From Pseudomonas grimontii (GTDB lineage: Bacteria > Pseudomonadota > Gammaproteobacteria > Pseudomonadales > Pseudomonadaceae), in assembly GCF_007858185.1 (NCBI RefSeq), contig NZ_VFES01000014.1:124001-188000 (forward strand): 64,000 nt of DNA, written 5' to 3'. Made by a program: the position numbers and the translations under genes. Positions 54,135 to 64,000 of the stretch are shown one piece after another (position 1 is the first letter of the stretch; each line of letters starts with the position of its first letter). A model generated the notes under the pieces. That model worked only from the letters and a program-made list of their open reading frames with translations, had not been told where the DNA came from and searched no databases.

Positions 54135-55613
54135 TCAGTCCAAGGTCCGGGGCAGTTGCAGGGTGACCCGCAAGCCGCCTTCGCGCAAATTCTGCAGACT
54201 CACCTCACCGCCATGGCTGTGGGCGATATTGCGCGCAATGCCCAGCCCCAAACCGTAACCCTGCTGCTGGCCGGCCAGGCGAAAATGCGGTTCGAACACT
54301 TGTTCCAGGCGCTGTTCCGGCACGCCGGGGCCTTCGTCGTCGACGTGCAGGATGAACTCCGCGCCATCGTCCTCGATATGCAAATGGGCGTTCTGCCCGT
54401 ACTTCAAGGCATTGTCGATCAGGTTGCCGATGCAGCGCTTGAGCGCCAGCGGCTTGCCCGGGTACGCCGCCACTGCTGCGCCGTCCAGGGTAACCCGGCC
54501 ATTACCGTTGGGGGCCACATAAGGCTCCACCAGGCATTCGAGCACATGGTTGAGGTCGACCGGCTGGATGTTCTCGTGAATATCGGTGTCTTTCACACAT
54601 TGCAGCGCGCCTTTGACCAGCAACTCCAACTCATCCAGGTCACGGCCGAACTTGGTTTGCAGGTTCTCGTCTTCGAGCAATTCCACGCGCAGGCGCAGAC
54701 GCGTAATCGGCGTACGCAGGTCGTGGGAAATCGCGCTGAACAACTGGCTGCGCTCAGTCAGGTAACGGCTGATGCGCTCGCGCATGGCATTGAACGCGCG
54801 GCCCACTTCCACCACTTCACTGCCGCCGCCTTCGGCCACCGGTTCCACATCGGCCCCCAGGGACATGTCCCGCGCCGCCCGCGCCAGGCGCTTGAGCGGC
54901 CGGCTTTGCCAGTGCACCAACAGACCGATGAACAGCAGCAAAAAGCCGCTGGTCAGCACGATAAACCACACTTGCTGGGACGGCAGGCCCTGTTCTTCCA
55001 GGCTGGTGTAGGGCTCGGGCAACAGCGAAGCGATGTACAGCCATTCGCCGGGGGCGAGTTCGATCTGGGTGACCAATACCGGCGGGTTGACGGGTTCCAG
55101 GGTCAGCGCGTAATGCGCCCAGGAGCGTGGCAACTCATCCAGTTTCAAGCCGGCGTTGAAGATGCGCAGGTCTTCAGCGCTGACGAACTCCACCGAGATA
55201 GGTACGTCAGCGCCCAAGGTCTGGCGCAGGACGTCATCCACGGCCACCAGCACCGCCTGTTTACGCGGGGTTTGCGGCAACACTTGCATGTCGAGCGGCC
55301 GGTCATTGAGGGTCACGACAAAACGGGTCCCGCCCATGCTGCGCAACTGGTCGAGGACCAACGGGCGATAGGCCACCGGCAACGAACGGAAGTAACTCAC
55401 GCTGGCGGTCATCGAGTGCGCCAGGCTACGTGCGCTGGTGACCAGGCCTTCGAGCTGGGTGGCACGCAACTGCGAGACCCAGATCACGCTGGACAGCGTC
55501 TGCGCGAACAGCACCGCGAGCAAGGTCAGCAGCAACATGCGCCCCAGCAACGAGCGCGGGACCGGGAAGCGGCGGCGGCGCTCGGTCAGCAGTTCAGTGG
55601 GCATTGCCGGCAA
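54135..55613 (-). CDS. Sensor histidine kinase of the glucose system (GtrS/GltS)
   Basis: 492 residues. Two membrane helices (about 20-42 and 215-237) enclose a periplasmic domain of about 170 residues. HAMP (QSRPLKRLARAARDMSLGAD) precedes HisKA (LFSAISHDLRTPITRLRLRV, His297) and HATPase_c (GNLIDNALKYGQNA, DEGPGVPEQ, GYGLGLGIARNIAHSHGG). It overlaps gltR by 20 bases, so translation is coupled. In P. aeruginosa the orthologue GtrS senses 2-ketogluconate/6-phosphogluconate and phosphorylates GltR to control glucose transport genes. A start at 55604 (MPTEL) is also possible. Confidence 0.92.
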   Translation of the reverse strand: MPAMPTELLTERRRRFPVPRSLLGRMLLLTLLAVLFAQTLSSVIWVSQLRATQLEGLVTSARSLAHSMTASVSYFRSLPVAYRPLVLDQLRSMGGTRFVVTLNDRPLDMQVLPQTPRKQAVLVAVDDVLRQTLGADVPISVEFVSAEDLRIFNAGLKLDELPRSWAHYALTLEPVNPPVLVTQIELAPGEWLYIASLLPEPYTSLEEQGLPSQQVWFIVLTSGFLLLFIGLLVHWQSRPLKRLARAARDMSLGADVEPVAEGGGSEVVEVGRAFNAMRERISRYLTERSQLFSAISHDLRTPITRLRLRVELLEDENLQTKFGRDLDELELLVKGALQCVKDTDIHENIQPVDLNHVLECLVEPYVAPNGNGRVTLDGAAVAAYPGKPLALKRCIGNLIDNALKYGQNAHLHIEDDGAEFILHVDDEGPGVPEQRLEQVFEPHFRLAGQQQGYGLGLGIARNIAHSHGGEVSLQNLREGGLRVTLQLPRTLD

Positions 55614-56328
55614 CCACGCTGGCTGCCAGTTGATAACCGCTGCCGCGCACGGTACGAATCAGCCTCGGGGGTTTTTCGGTGTCGCGCAGGCGTTGGCGCA
55701 AGCGGCTGACAGCCATGTCGACGATCCGGTCCAGCGGCATCAGGTCACGGCCACGGGTGGCGTTGCCGATGGTGTCGCGGTCGAGAATCTGTTGGGGATG
55801 ATCGAGAAACAGCTTGAGCAGGGCAAAGTCGGCACCGGAGAGGATCACCTCTTCGCCATCCACATGGAACAGCCGGTGGCTGATCATGTCCAGGCGCCAT
55901 TCATCGAACACCAGCACATCACCATTTCCGCCGCGCTCCTGGCCGAACTGGCAGCGACGCAACAGGGCCTTGATCCGTGCCTGCAACTCGCGCGGGCTGA
56001 ACGGCTTGCCGATATAGTCGTCGGCCCCCAGTTCCAGGCCGATCACGCGGTCGGCTTCGTCGGAACTGGCGGTGAGCATGATGATCGGCACCTGAGCTTG
56101 GCGCGGGTGTTGGCGAATCCAGCGGCAAAGGCTGAAACCGTCTTCGTCCGGCAGCATCACATCGAGGATGACCAGGTCGCACGGCGCCTCGTTCATCGCC
56201 TGGCGGAACCCCGCGCCGTCCGGCACGCCACGCACCTGGAAACCGGCGCGACTGAGGTAGGTTTGCAGCAATTCGCGGATTTCCTGGTCGTCATCGACGA
56301 GGAGAATCGATTTACTGATTACGCTCAC
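55594..56328 (-). CDS. gltR: Response regulator GltR (OmpR type)
   Basis: 244 residues, with a GTG start at 56328 preceded by an ideal aaggagg five bases upstream; the longer frame beyond it runs into a REP and is spurious. Receiver with VDDDQEIR and phospho-acceptor Asp56 (LVILDVMLPDEDG). The C-terminal winged helix carries LSGADFALLKLFLDHPQQIL and DMAVSRLRQRLRDTEKPPRL. It is the partner of the overlapping kinase gene and lies in the edd-glk-gltR-gltS operon, with a REP inserted between glk and gltR. Confidence 0.95.
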   Translation of the reverse strand: MSVISKSILLVDDDQEIRELLQTYLSRAGFQVRGVPDGAGFRQAMNEAPCDLVILDVMLPDEDGFSLCRWIRQHPRQAQVPIIMLTASSDEADRVIGLELGADDYIGKPFSPRELQARIKALLRRCQFGQERGGNGDVLVFDEWRLDMISHRLFHVDGEEVILSGADFALLKLFLDHPQQILDRDTIGNATRGRDLMPLDRIVDMAVSRLRQRLRDTEKPPRLIRTVRGSGYQLAASVVAGNAH

Positions 56329-56360
56329 GGGGTCCTCCTTGTTGTTATGGGGTGTTCTTG

Positions 56361-56457
56361 ATGGCCTCATCGGGGGCAAGCCCCCTCCCACATTTGAAAC
56401 GCATTCCAATGTGGGAGGCGCGGTGCGACGATTCGACTTGCCCCCGATGAGGCCATC
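56361..56457. repeat. REP pair between glk and gltR, one arm carrying the 18-nt insert
   Basis: Outer arms gatggcctcatcgggggcaag and its exact inverse face outward, with gtggg ends inward. In the right copy the core gtgggagg-ggg-cttgcc is replaced by gtgggagg plus 18 nt (gcggtgcgacgattcgac overlapping at 56420-56437). The left copy is intact, so the insertion is one-sided. Confidence 0.85.
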
Positions 56458-56462
56458 ACGGC

Positions 56463-57415
56463 CTAAGCAAATGCCTGCTCTAACGCGACGCCAGCCCCGG
56501 TCAACCCGGAATACGGCGCGGTCACCAGCCACACCGGAATACCTTTGAAATAGTCGCTCATGCAGCCTTTGTCACTGAAACTCTTGGCAAAACCGCTGTT
56601 GATAAAGAAGTCGGCAAACCTCGGTATCACCCCGCCCACGATATACACACCACCGCGTCCACCGGTGGTCAGCACATTGTTGCCGGCCACCCGGCCCAGC
56701 CAGATGCTGAATTGATCCAACACTTCCATGGCCACCGGGTCGCCCGCCAGGCCCGCCGCCGTGATGGCTTCGGGCGTGTCGAGCACCGGTGTGTGGCCAT
56801 CGACCGCACAAATCGCCCGGTACAGACGCGGCAGACCGCCGCCGCTCAAGGCGGTTTCGGCGCTGACGTGGCCGATCTCGTTGTAGATATGCTGCCACAG
56901 CTGGGTTTCCCGTGGGCTGCTCAGGGGCAGGTCGACGTGACCGCCCTCCCCTGGCAACGCCGCATAACGGCCAGCGCCGAGGTCCAGCAGGGTACCGACA
57001 CCCAGGCCGGTGCCCGGACCGATTACCACCGCCGGGCGCAACGGTTCCGGCGTACCCTCGCACACCACGCGGAATTCGTCGGGCTTGAGGCGCGTCATGC
57101 CCAGGGCCATGGCCGAGAAGTCATTCACCAGCAGCAGCTCATCCACTTGCAACGTCTGGCAAAACGCAGTCTTGCTCAGGCGCCAGTGATTGTTGGTGAA
57201 TTTAAATTCATCCCCGCTCACCGGCCCGGCGACGGACAGGCACACGGCACCGATGTCGCCAATTTCCAGGCCTTCTTCCTTGAGATAGACCTTGATCGCG
57301 TCCTCAGGGCTTTGGTGATCAGCCGTGGCCTGCACCCGAATCGAATGCAGTGCCTGATCTCGCCACAACGCAAAACGGGCGTTGGTACCCCCGATGTCAC
57401 CGACCAGCGCTAACT

Positions 57416-57419
<4 letters not shown>
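56463..57419 (-). CDS. glk: Glucokinase
   Basis: 318-residue ATP-dependent glucokinase of the ROK-unrelated bacterial Glk family. GDIGGTNARFALW is the N-terminal phosphate-1 motif, LLVNDFSAMALGM holds the catalytic Asp, and VVIGPGTGLGVGTLLDLGAG is the adenosine/phosphate-2 segment. Glucose-6-phosphate from this enzyme enters the Entner-Doudoroff route through Edd. The start codon overlaps the edd stop by four bases. Confidence 0.95.
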
Positions 57420-59242
<1,823 letters not shown>

Positions 59243-59362
59243 GTGTAGAACTCCAGGCTAACGGATGTGGCGACCTGAGTGTCTATGCTGATCAAACGCC
59301 CACCGCTCATCGGATGGCAGGGAGTCGTTTGGATCATCGGACCAGTTGATTCAGGTCACTCG

Positions 59363-59377
59363 TTGTAGATTGAACAA
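59363..59377. promoter_or_regulatory. HexR-type operator 1 (edd side)
   Basis: TTGT-N7-ACAA (ttgtagattgaacaa), matching the published HexR target pattern TTGT-N7/8-ACAA. It lies about 120 bp upstream of edd. Confidence 0.8.
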
Positions 59378-59424
59378 AATATTGCCACTAAAAAGGCTTG
59401 TTTTCTATTTTTATGCGAATAATC

Positions 59425-59439
59425 TTGTAATTCTTACAA
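59425..59439. promoter_or_regulatory. HexR-type operator 2 (gap side)
   Basis: TTGT-N7-ACAA (ttgtaattcttacaa), a nearly perfect palindrome 25 bp upstream of the gap start codon. HexR releases these sites when KDPG accumulates. Confidence 0.82.
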
Positions 59440-59463
59440 CAAATCGACGACAGGCACTTTCCA

Positions 59464-60465
59464 ATGACTCTTCGTATCGCAATCAATGGTTTTGGCCGTA
59501 TCGGCCGTAATGTCCTGCGCGCACTGTATACCCAAGGCTATCGCCAGGATTTGCAGATCGTCGCCATCAATGATTTGGGCGACAGCTCGATCAATGCCCA
59601 CCTGCTTAAATACGACACCGTCCATGGCACTTTCGATGCAGAGGTCGCCCACGATCAGGAAAGCCTGACCGTCAATGGTGACCGGATTGCCGTCAGCGCC
59701 ATTCGCAACCCGGCCGACCTGCCGTGGGCTGCGCACAAGGTCGACGTGGTGTTCGAATGCACCGGTCTGTTCACCGACCGCGACAAGGCTGCCGCCCATA
59801 TTACCGCCGGTGCACGCAAGGTGATCATCTCCGCCCCGGCCAAAGGCGCGGACGCGACCGTGGTCTACGGTGTGAACCACGACATCCTGCGTCAATCCCA
59901 CCAGATCATCTCCAACGCGTCGTGCACCACCAACTGCCTGGCGCCGGTCGCCCAGGTGCTGCACCGCGAGCTGGGCATCGAAAGCGGTTTGATGACCACG
60001 ATCCATGCCTACACAAACGACCAGAACCTGACCGACGTCTACCACACCGACCCGTACCGCGCGCGTTCGGCCACCCAGAACATGATCCCGAGCAAGACCG
60101 GCGCCGCCGAAGCGGTCGGGCTGGTGCTGCCGGAGCTGGCAGGCAAGCTGACCGGCATGGCCGTGCGTGTACCGGTGATCAACGTGTCGCTGGTGGACCT
60201 CACCGTGCAGTTGAAGAAAGAAGCCACCGCCGACGAAGTCAACGCACTGCTCAAGGAAGCCAGCCAACACTCGAAGATCCTCGGCTATAACACCCTGCCG
60301 CTGGTTTCCAGTGACTTCAACCACAACCCGCTGTCGTCGATCTTCGATGCCAACCACACCAAGGTCAGCGGCAAGTTGCTGAAAGTGCTGGCCTGGTACG
60401 ACAACGAGTGGGGCTTCTCGAACCGCATGCTGGATAACTGCCTGGCGCTGTGCAACGCAGAGTAA
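59464..60465 (+). CDS. gap: Type I glyceraldehyde-3-phosphate dehydrogenase
   Basis: 333 residues. NAD-binding MTLRIAINGFGRIGRNVLRA, and the catalytic-Cys motif NASCTTNCLAPVAQVLH at about residues 151-167. DNEWGFSNRML is near the C-terminus. In Pseudomonas this glycolytic gap-1 is induced with edd by hexoses under HexR control and converts glyceraldehyde-3-phosphate from the Entner-Doudoroff split. The ATG at 59464 follows operator 2 closely. A REP pair follows the stop. Confidence 0.96.
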   Translation: MTLRIAINGFGRIGRNVLRALYTQGYRQDLQIVAINDLGDSSINAHLLKYDTVHGTFDAEVAHDQESLTVNGDRIAVSAIRNPADLPWAAHKVDVVFECTGLFTDRDKAAAHITAGARKVIISAPAKGADATVVYGVNHDILRQSHQIISNASCTTNCLAPVAQVLHRELGIESGLMTTIHAYTNDQNLTDVYHTDPYRARSATQNMIPSKTGAAEAVGLVLPELAGKLTGMAVRVPVINVSLVDLTVQLKKEATADEVNALLKEASQHSKILGYNTLPLVSSDFNHNPLSSIFDANHTKVSGKLLKVLAWYDNEWGFSNRMLDNCLALCNAE

Positions 60466-60484
60466 CCCCGTCTTGTGATGAGCT

Positions 60485-60577
60485 TATGTGGGAGGGGGCT
60501 TGCCCCCGACGGCGGTGGGTCAGTTATGAATGTACTGCTGACACACTGCAATCGGGGGCAAGCCCCCTCCCACATTT
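60485..60577. repeat. Paired REP element after gap
   Basis: Left arm atgtgggagggggcttgcc and right arm ggcaagccccctcccacatt, with partly decayed inner arms (gacggcgg versus aatcg). Confidence 0.88.
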
Positions 60578-60622
60578 GATCTATGTACGCCTGCAGAAAT
60601 AGCCACTTGCCATTTAAGTTGA

Positions 60623-60637
60623 TGATAAGCATTATCA
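60623..60637. promoter_or_regulatory. Fur box upstream of the ECF sigma factor
   Basis: tgataag-c-attatca matches the 7-1-7 Fur consensus TGATAAT-N-ATTATCA at 13 of 14 defined bases. It lies 28 bp upstream of the sigma-factor gene start at 60665, where Fur-iron would block initiation. Confidence 0.82.
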
Positions 60638-60664
60638 TTAACTGCAAATCGGTCTGGTATCACT

Positions 60665-61183
60665 GTGAGCCAATCTCGCTTCAATCAAGTCTTTCTCACC
60701 CAACGGGTGATTCTGCTACGCACCTTGCAGCGGATGGTGAATAACCACAGCACCGCCGAGGACCTGTTGCAGGAAACCTACCTGCGCGTCACCCGGGCCC
60801 TCAGCGAGCGGCCGATCGATCACCTCGAACCCTTCGTCTACCAAACCGCGCGTAACCTGGCGCTGGATCACTTGCGTTCGCGCAGGATTCAGGCGCGTAC
60901 GTTGCAGGAAGATGTACCGTTGGACATCCTGCAAAGCGTCGCCGCCCCCATCAGCACCCCCGAAGACGCAACCCAGGCCGAGCAATTGCTTGAGCACCTG
61001 AGCATCAGCCTCGGCCAGTTGAGCGCTCGCCAGCAGCAGATTTTCATCCTCAACCGCCTGCACGGGTGCAGTTACCAGGAGATTGCCGATCAGTTGGACG
61101 TGTCCTTGAGCACCGTGCAAAAGGAACTGAAATTGATCATGGCTATTTGTGTAGGTGTGGCCGAAAGACTGGATCGGCCTTAA
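60665..61183 (+). CDS. FecI/HasI-type extracytoplasmic-function sigma factor
   Basis: 172 residues, GTG start at 60665. Region 2 (DLLQETYLRVTRALSERPID; FVYQTARNLALDHLRSRRIQ) and region 4 (LGQLSARQQQIFILNRLHGC; SYQEIADQLDVSLSTVQKEL) are both present with no extra domains. The next two genes are its FecR-type anti-sigma and a TonB-dependent transducer receptor, the standard cell-surface-signalling set. The order and the receptor type fit the HasI of the heme-acquisition system. Control by Fur is supported by the near-perfect box upstream. Confidence 0.93.
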   Translation: MSQSRFNQVFLTQRVILLRTLQRMVNNHSTAEDLLQETYLRVTRALSERPIDHLEPFVYQTARNLALDHLRSRRIQARTLQEDVPLDILQSVAAPISTPEDATQAEQLLEHLSISLGQLSARQQQIFILNRLHGCSYQEIADQLDVSLSTVQKELKLIMAICVGVAERLDRP

Positions 61184-61257
61184 GCTTCAGCCGACAGAAG
61201 TGTCGATCCAAGCTGTAGGAAAGATGAATAGAACGTGGCGAAGACCCGAGGAACACC

Positions 61258-62226
61258 GTGACGGACCCGAATAAACTGCGCCCCCATGAGCTGGCTCATG
61301 AGGTGTTGCAAGACACGGCGATGGACCAAGCCCTCGACTGGCTGATCGCCTTGCAGTGCCCAGCGCCTGGGCAGCAGGCCAAGTTTGAAGCCTGGCTGGC
61401 CCAAGACCCCGCCCACGTCCACGCCTTCGGCAAGGCCCAGGCCGCCTGGGGTGGCGCGCCGGTACACAGCGCCGCAGTCGCCCTGGCCGCGCCGCGCAAG
61501 CCCAGCGGCTGGCGCCGGATCAAGCCGCACTGGAAACCGCTGGCCACCGCCGCCGTGCTGTTGATCGGCCTGTTCAGCTTCAGCAACCTGCCGGTGCGCC
61601 TGCAAGCCGACCATCTCACGGTGGTGGGCGAACGCCAACGCCTGCAATTGGACGACGGCTCGAAAGTGTTGCTGAACACCAATTCGGCGTTTTCCAGCAG
61701 CATCAAGGACCACCAGCGCATCGCCCGCCTGTATCAGGGCGAAGCCTTTTTCGAAATCATGCCCGGCCATGGCCTGCCGCTGGAGATCGACGCTGGCCCC
61801 GTGCGCGCCAGCGTGCGTGATACCGCCTTTGCCGTGCGCTACCTCAATGGCGAAGCCCAGGTGCAGGTGCAACGCGGCGATGTCGACCTGAGCAACACCT
61901 TCGACGATGCCCGCGTACGCCTGCGCGCCGGGGAAAGCATCCGCATCGGGCCCAAGGGCTTTGGCCAACCGGCCAGGCTGGATGCCAACAAGGACCTGGC
62001 CTGGGTACAAGGCCGGCTGATTTTCGAAAACTGCCCGATGAGCGAAGTACTCGCCGAGTTGCGTCGTTACTACCCCGGTTGGATCGTCAACACCAACGAC
62101 AAGCTCGCCAGCGTTGCCGTCACCGGCAATTACCGCCTTGATCAGCCCCTCGACGTAGTGCGCTCGCTGGCCCACATCACGTCCGCCACGTTGACGGAAT
62201 ACCCCGCGCTGGTGATCTTGAACTAA
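61258..62226 (+). CDS. FecR/HasS-type anti-sigma factor
   Basis: 322 residues, GTG start at 61258 (TDPNKLRPHELAHEVLQDTA), preceded by gagga. The cytoplasmic N-terminus is DUF4880/anti-sigma (about 15-75; QALDWLIALQCPAPGQQAKF), then one membrane helix (about 97-117; LATAAVLLIGLFSFSNL) and a periplasmic FecR domain (about 120-322; LDDGSKVLLNTNSAFS and RLYQGEAFFEI). It relays binding of ligand at the receptor to the sigma factor. It is separated from the sigma gene by 74 bp. Confidence 0.93.
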   Translation: MTDPNKLRPHELAHEVLQDTAMDQALDWLIALQCPAPGQQAKFEAWLAQDPAHVHAFGKAQAAWGGAPVHSAAVALAAPRKPSGWRRIKPHWKPLATAAVLLIGLFSFSNLPVRLQADHLTVVGERQRLQLDDGSKVLLNTNSAFSSSIKDHQRIARLYQGEAFFEIMPGHGLPLEIDAGPVRASVRDTAFAVRYLNGEAQVQVQRGDVDLSNTFDDARVRLRAGESIRIGPKGFGQPARLDANKDLAWVQGRLIFENCPMSEVLAELRRYYPGWIVNTNDKLASVAVTGNYRLDQPLDVVRSLAHITSATLTEYPALVILN

Positions 62227-62227
62227 A

Positions 62228-62242
62228 TGAGAATTATTTTTA
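62228..62242. promoter_or_regulatory. Fur box upstream of the heme receptor gene
   Basis: tgagaat-t-attttta matches the 7-1-7 Fur consensus at 11 of 14 bases; weaker than the box before the sigma gene. It is directly after the anti-sigma stop. Confidence 0.55.
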
Positions 62243-62267
62243 CTCGATAGCCCTCGGCGGTACGTCT

Positions 62268-62274
62268 CGTCTTA
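62268..62274 (+). promoter_or_regulatory. Possible ECF-sigma -10 element (cgtctta)
   Basis: cgtctta resembles the -10 element used by iron-starvation ECF sigma factors; no clear -35 element is visible. It sits about 70 bp before the receptor start. Confidence 0.35.
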
Positions 62275-62343
62275 GCCAATGCAACTGATTCCTATTTGAT
62301 TCGGTTCGCAACTATAAGATTCGTACCTTCCGGAGCGCTCTCG

Positions 62344-64000
62344 ATGTCCTCTTGCTTCAACCGCCGGTCCTCCTCGCCCGTGCTGTCCTTGCTGACCGCC
62401 GCCATCCTGCTGGCCGGTTCGCCAGTGATGGCCGCGACTGCCGCCGAACCTACCGCCCGCAGTCACGGTAACTACAGCTTCAGCATCGAGCAGCAGCCAC
62501 TGGTCTCGGCCCTGAACGCCTTTACCACCGTGACCGGCTGGCAAGTCGGCCTGCCCGCCGAGCTGGGCCAGGGCGTGTCGTCCCCTGGCGTGCGCGGCGC
62601 ACTGTCGCCGGAGAAAGCCCTGGACCGGCTGTTGGTGGGGACCAACCTGAGCTACCGCAAGCTGGGCAATAACAACATCGTGCTGGAAAAGCGCACGGCG
62701 GGCAGCACCCTCAACCTGCAACAGGTGACCATCAGCGCCACCCGTAACGAGCAGGATGTGAACAGCGTACCGAGCACCGTCAGCGTGCATGAACGCGAAG
62801 AGCTGGACCGCCAGAACGTCAACAACATCCGCGAACTGGTGCGCTACGAGCCCGGCGTCTCGGTGGGCGGCGCAGGCACCCGTGCCGGCAATGCCGGCTT
62901 CAACATCCGCGGTATCGACGGCGACCGCATCCTCACCCAGGTGGACGGTGTGGAAGTGCCCGACAACTTCTTCAACGGCCCCTACGCCAAGACCCGTCGC
63001 AATTACGTCGACCCGGAGATCGTCAAGCGCGTCGAGATCCTGCGCGGCCCGGCCTCGGCCCTCTACGGCAGCAGCGCCATCGGCGGCGCCGTGAGTTACT
63101 TCACCCTCGACCCGGATGACATCATCAAGCCCGGCCAGGACGTCGGCGCACGCCTGAAGACCGGCTACAGCTCCGCCGATGAAAGCTGGCTCACCTCCGG
63201 CACTGTCGCCGGCCGCGTGCAGGACTTCGATGGCTTGCTGCACCTGAGCCAGCGCAACGGCCACGAGACCGAGTCCTACGACGGCAACAACGCCACCGGC
63301 CTGGCCCGTACCGGCGCCAACCCCGAGGACGCGCGCACCACCAACATCCTGGCCAAGCTCGGCTGGAACTATGGCGATGACAACCGCCTGGGCCTGACCT
63401 ATGAGAAGTACAAGGATGATCGCGACGTCAACCTGAAGAACGCGGTGGGCGGCCCGTTCGTCGGCGGCCGAGGCTTCAATCTCTACCGCGATCGTCGTGG
63501 TAACGACACCATTACCCGTGAACGTTTCGGCCTGGAAAACAGCTTCGCCCTTGAGTCGCCGATTGCCGACCGGATCAAGACCAGCCTCAATTACCAGATC
63601 GCCAAGACCGACCAGACCACCGCCGAGATCTATCAGTCAGGCCGTCGTGTCCTGCGCACCCGCGACACGCTCTACCAGGAAAAACAGTGGATTTTCGATG
63701 CCCAGTTGGACAAAGCGTTCAGCCTCGGTGAAACCGATCACCAAGTGACCTACGGCACCACCCTCAAGCAGCAGAAAGTCACCGGCTCACGGGAGGGCAA
63801 CGCGACCTGCGTGGCCGTCGGCAGTGGTTGCACCGCCATCGGCGCGCCCAGCCCGATGGCCTCCGACAGTGTGAAGAAGTCCAGCGACTTCCCCGACCCG
63901 ACCATCAACACGTATTCGCTGTTCGCACAGGACCAGATCAGCTGGGACAAATGGACCTTCCTGCCCGCCGTGCGCTACGACTACACCCAGCTCAAACCCA
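62344..64000 (+). CDS. hasR: TonB-dependent transducer-type heme/hemophore receptor (HasR-like), 3' end cut by window
   Basis: The frame is open from ATG 62344 to the window end: 552 codons of an expected 850-900. A signal peptide (about 1-30, ending SPVMA) is followed by an STN/secretin signalling domain (about 43-112; YSFSIEQQPLVSALNAFTTV). A plug domain with VTISATRNEQDVNSVPSTVS, FNIRGIDGDRILTQVDGVEV and RRNYVDPEIVKRVEILRGPA comes next, then the beta barrel. The signalling domain with a sigma/anti-sigma pair upstream means uptake switches on its own operon. It belongs to the hemoglobin/heme receptor family. HasR is favoured over PhuR or other heme receptors by the operon order, but no hemophore gene is in view. 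Confidence 0.85.
   Translation, partial: MSSCFNRRSSSPVLSLLTAAILLAGSPVMAATAAEPTARSHGNYSFSIEQQPLVSALNAFTTVTGWQVGLPAELGQGVSSPGVRGALSPEKALDRLLVGTNLSYRKLGNNNIVLEKRTAGSTLNLQQVTISATRNEQDVNSVPSTVSVHEREELDRQNVNNIRELVRYEPGVSVGGAGTRAGNAGFNIRGIDGDRILTQVDGVEVPDNFFNGPYAKTRRNYVDPEIVKRVEILRGPASALYGSSAIGGAVSYFTLDPDDIIKPGQDVGARLKTGYSSADESWLTSGTVAGRVQDFDGLLHLSQRNGHETESYDGNNATGLARTGANPEDARTTNILAKLGWNYGDDNRLGLTYEKYKDDRDVNLKNAVGGPFVGGRGFNLYRDRRGNDTITRERFGLENSFALESPIADRIKTSLNYQIAKTDQTTAEIYQSGRRVLRTRDTLYQEKQWIFDAQLDKAFSLGETDHQVTYGTTLKQQKVTGSREGNATCVAVGSGCTAIGAPSPMASDSVKKSSDFPDPTINTYSLFAQDQISWDKWTFLPAVRYDYTQLKP

Overview
The window is a chromosomal segment of a fluorescent pseudomonad (Pseudomonas fluorescens group), inferred from gene content and order: the tol-pal/ruv/aspS block, the panE-kinase-cobalamin adenosyltransferase-MutT/ThiE-argJ-secA-dciA block, the Pct-type chemoreceptor-purU-mvaT-sbcB block, the edd-glk-gltR-gltS/gap block, and a HasI-HasS-HasR-like heme-uptake start. 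Nine paired REP elements of the type common in this group (core gtgggagggggcttgc) lie in intergenic gaps. I see no prophage, insertion sequence, tRNA, rRNA or CRISPR array. Most genes are core, so the unusual signals are mainly in regulatory DNA and repeats.

Layout. 1-10076 (minus strand): pal (cut by the window edge), tolB, tolA, tolR, tolQ, ybgC, ruvB, ruvA, ruvC, yebC, aspS and a FmdB-type zinc ribbon gene, covering envelope integrity, Holliday-junction resolution and translation. 10256-13044: a ribbon-helix-helix protein, a Dps-type ferritin, a four-helix membrane protein fused to a cold-shock domain and preceded by a very good sigma-54 promoter match, slyX and a HIT hydrolase. 13733-16685: an OprD-family porin, MscS and YajQ. 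16809-22951: panE, an orphan sensor kinase, a PduO-type adenosyltransferase, a nested cluster of repeats, a Nudix-ThiE fusion and argJ. 23075-28055: secA, dciA and a HerA/YjgR-type ATPase.

28234-33501: a PctA/B/C-like amino-acid chemoreceptor, a small acidic protein, purU, the xenogeneic silencer mvaT and exonuclease I. 33668-40329: one tightly overlapping six-gene membrane cluster (RDD, SpoIIM/DUF95, DUF4129, DUF4350, MoxR ATPase, DUF58) of unknown function, perhaps the least understood system here. 40390-46540: PilZ protein, TPR lipoprotein, pyruvate kinase, enoyl-CoA hydratase, a 2Fe-2S flavin reductase and class I fumarase.

46647-51229: a MifS/MifR-like (DctB/DctD-type) two-component system followed by an alpha-ketoglutarate permease. 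The gap before the permease carries a near-consensus sigma-54 promoter and two palindromic enhancer sites 33 bp apart, giving a readable regulatory circuit. 51366-54010: flavin reductase, a small unknown protein, a monooxygenase-fold protein and a divergent AraC regulator with matching inverted repeats between the last two. 54135-60465: gltS, gltR, glk and edd face gap across an intergenic region with two TTGT-N7-ACAA HexR-type operators, the glucose/Entner-Doudoroff control point. 60665-64000: ECF sigma factor, FecR-type anti-sigma and the first 552 codons of a TonB-dependent transducer-type heme receptor, with two Fur-box matches.
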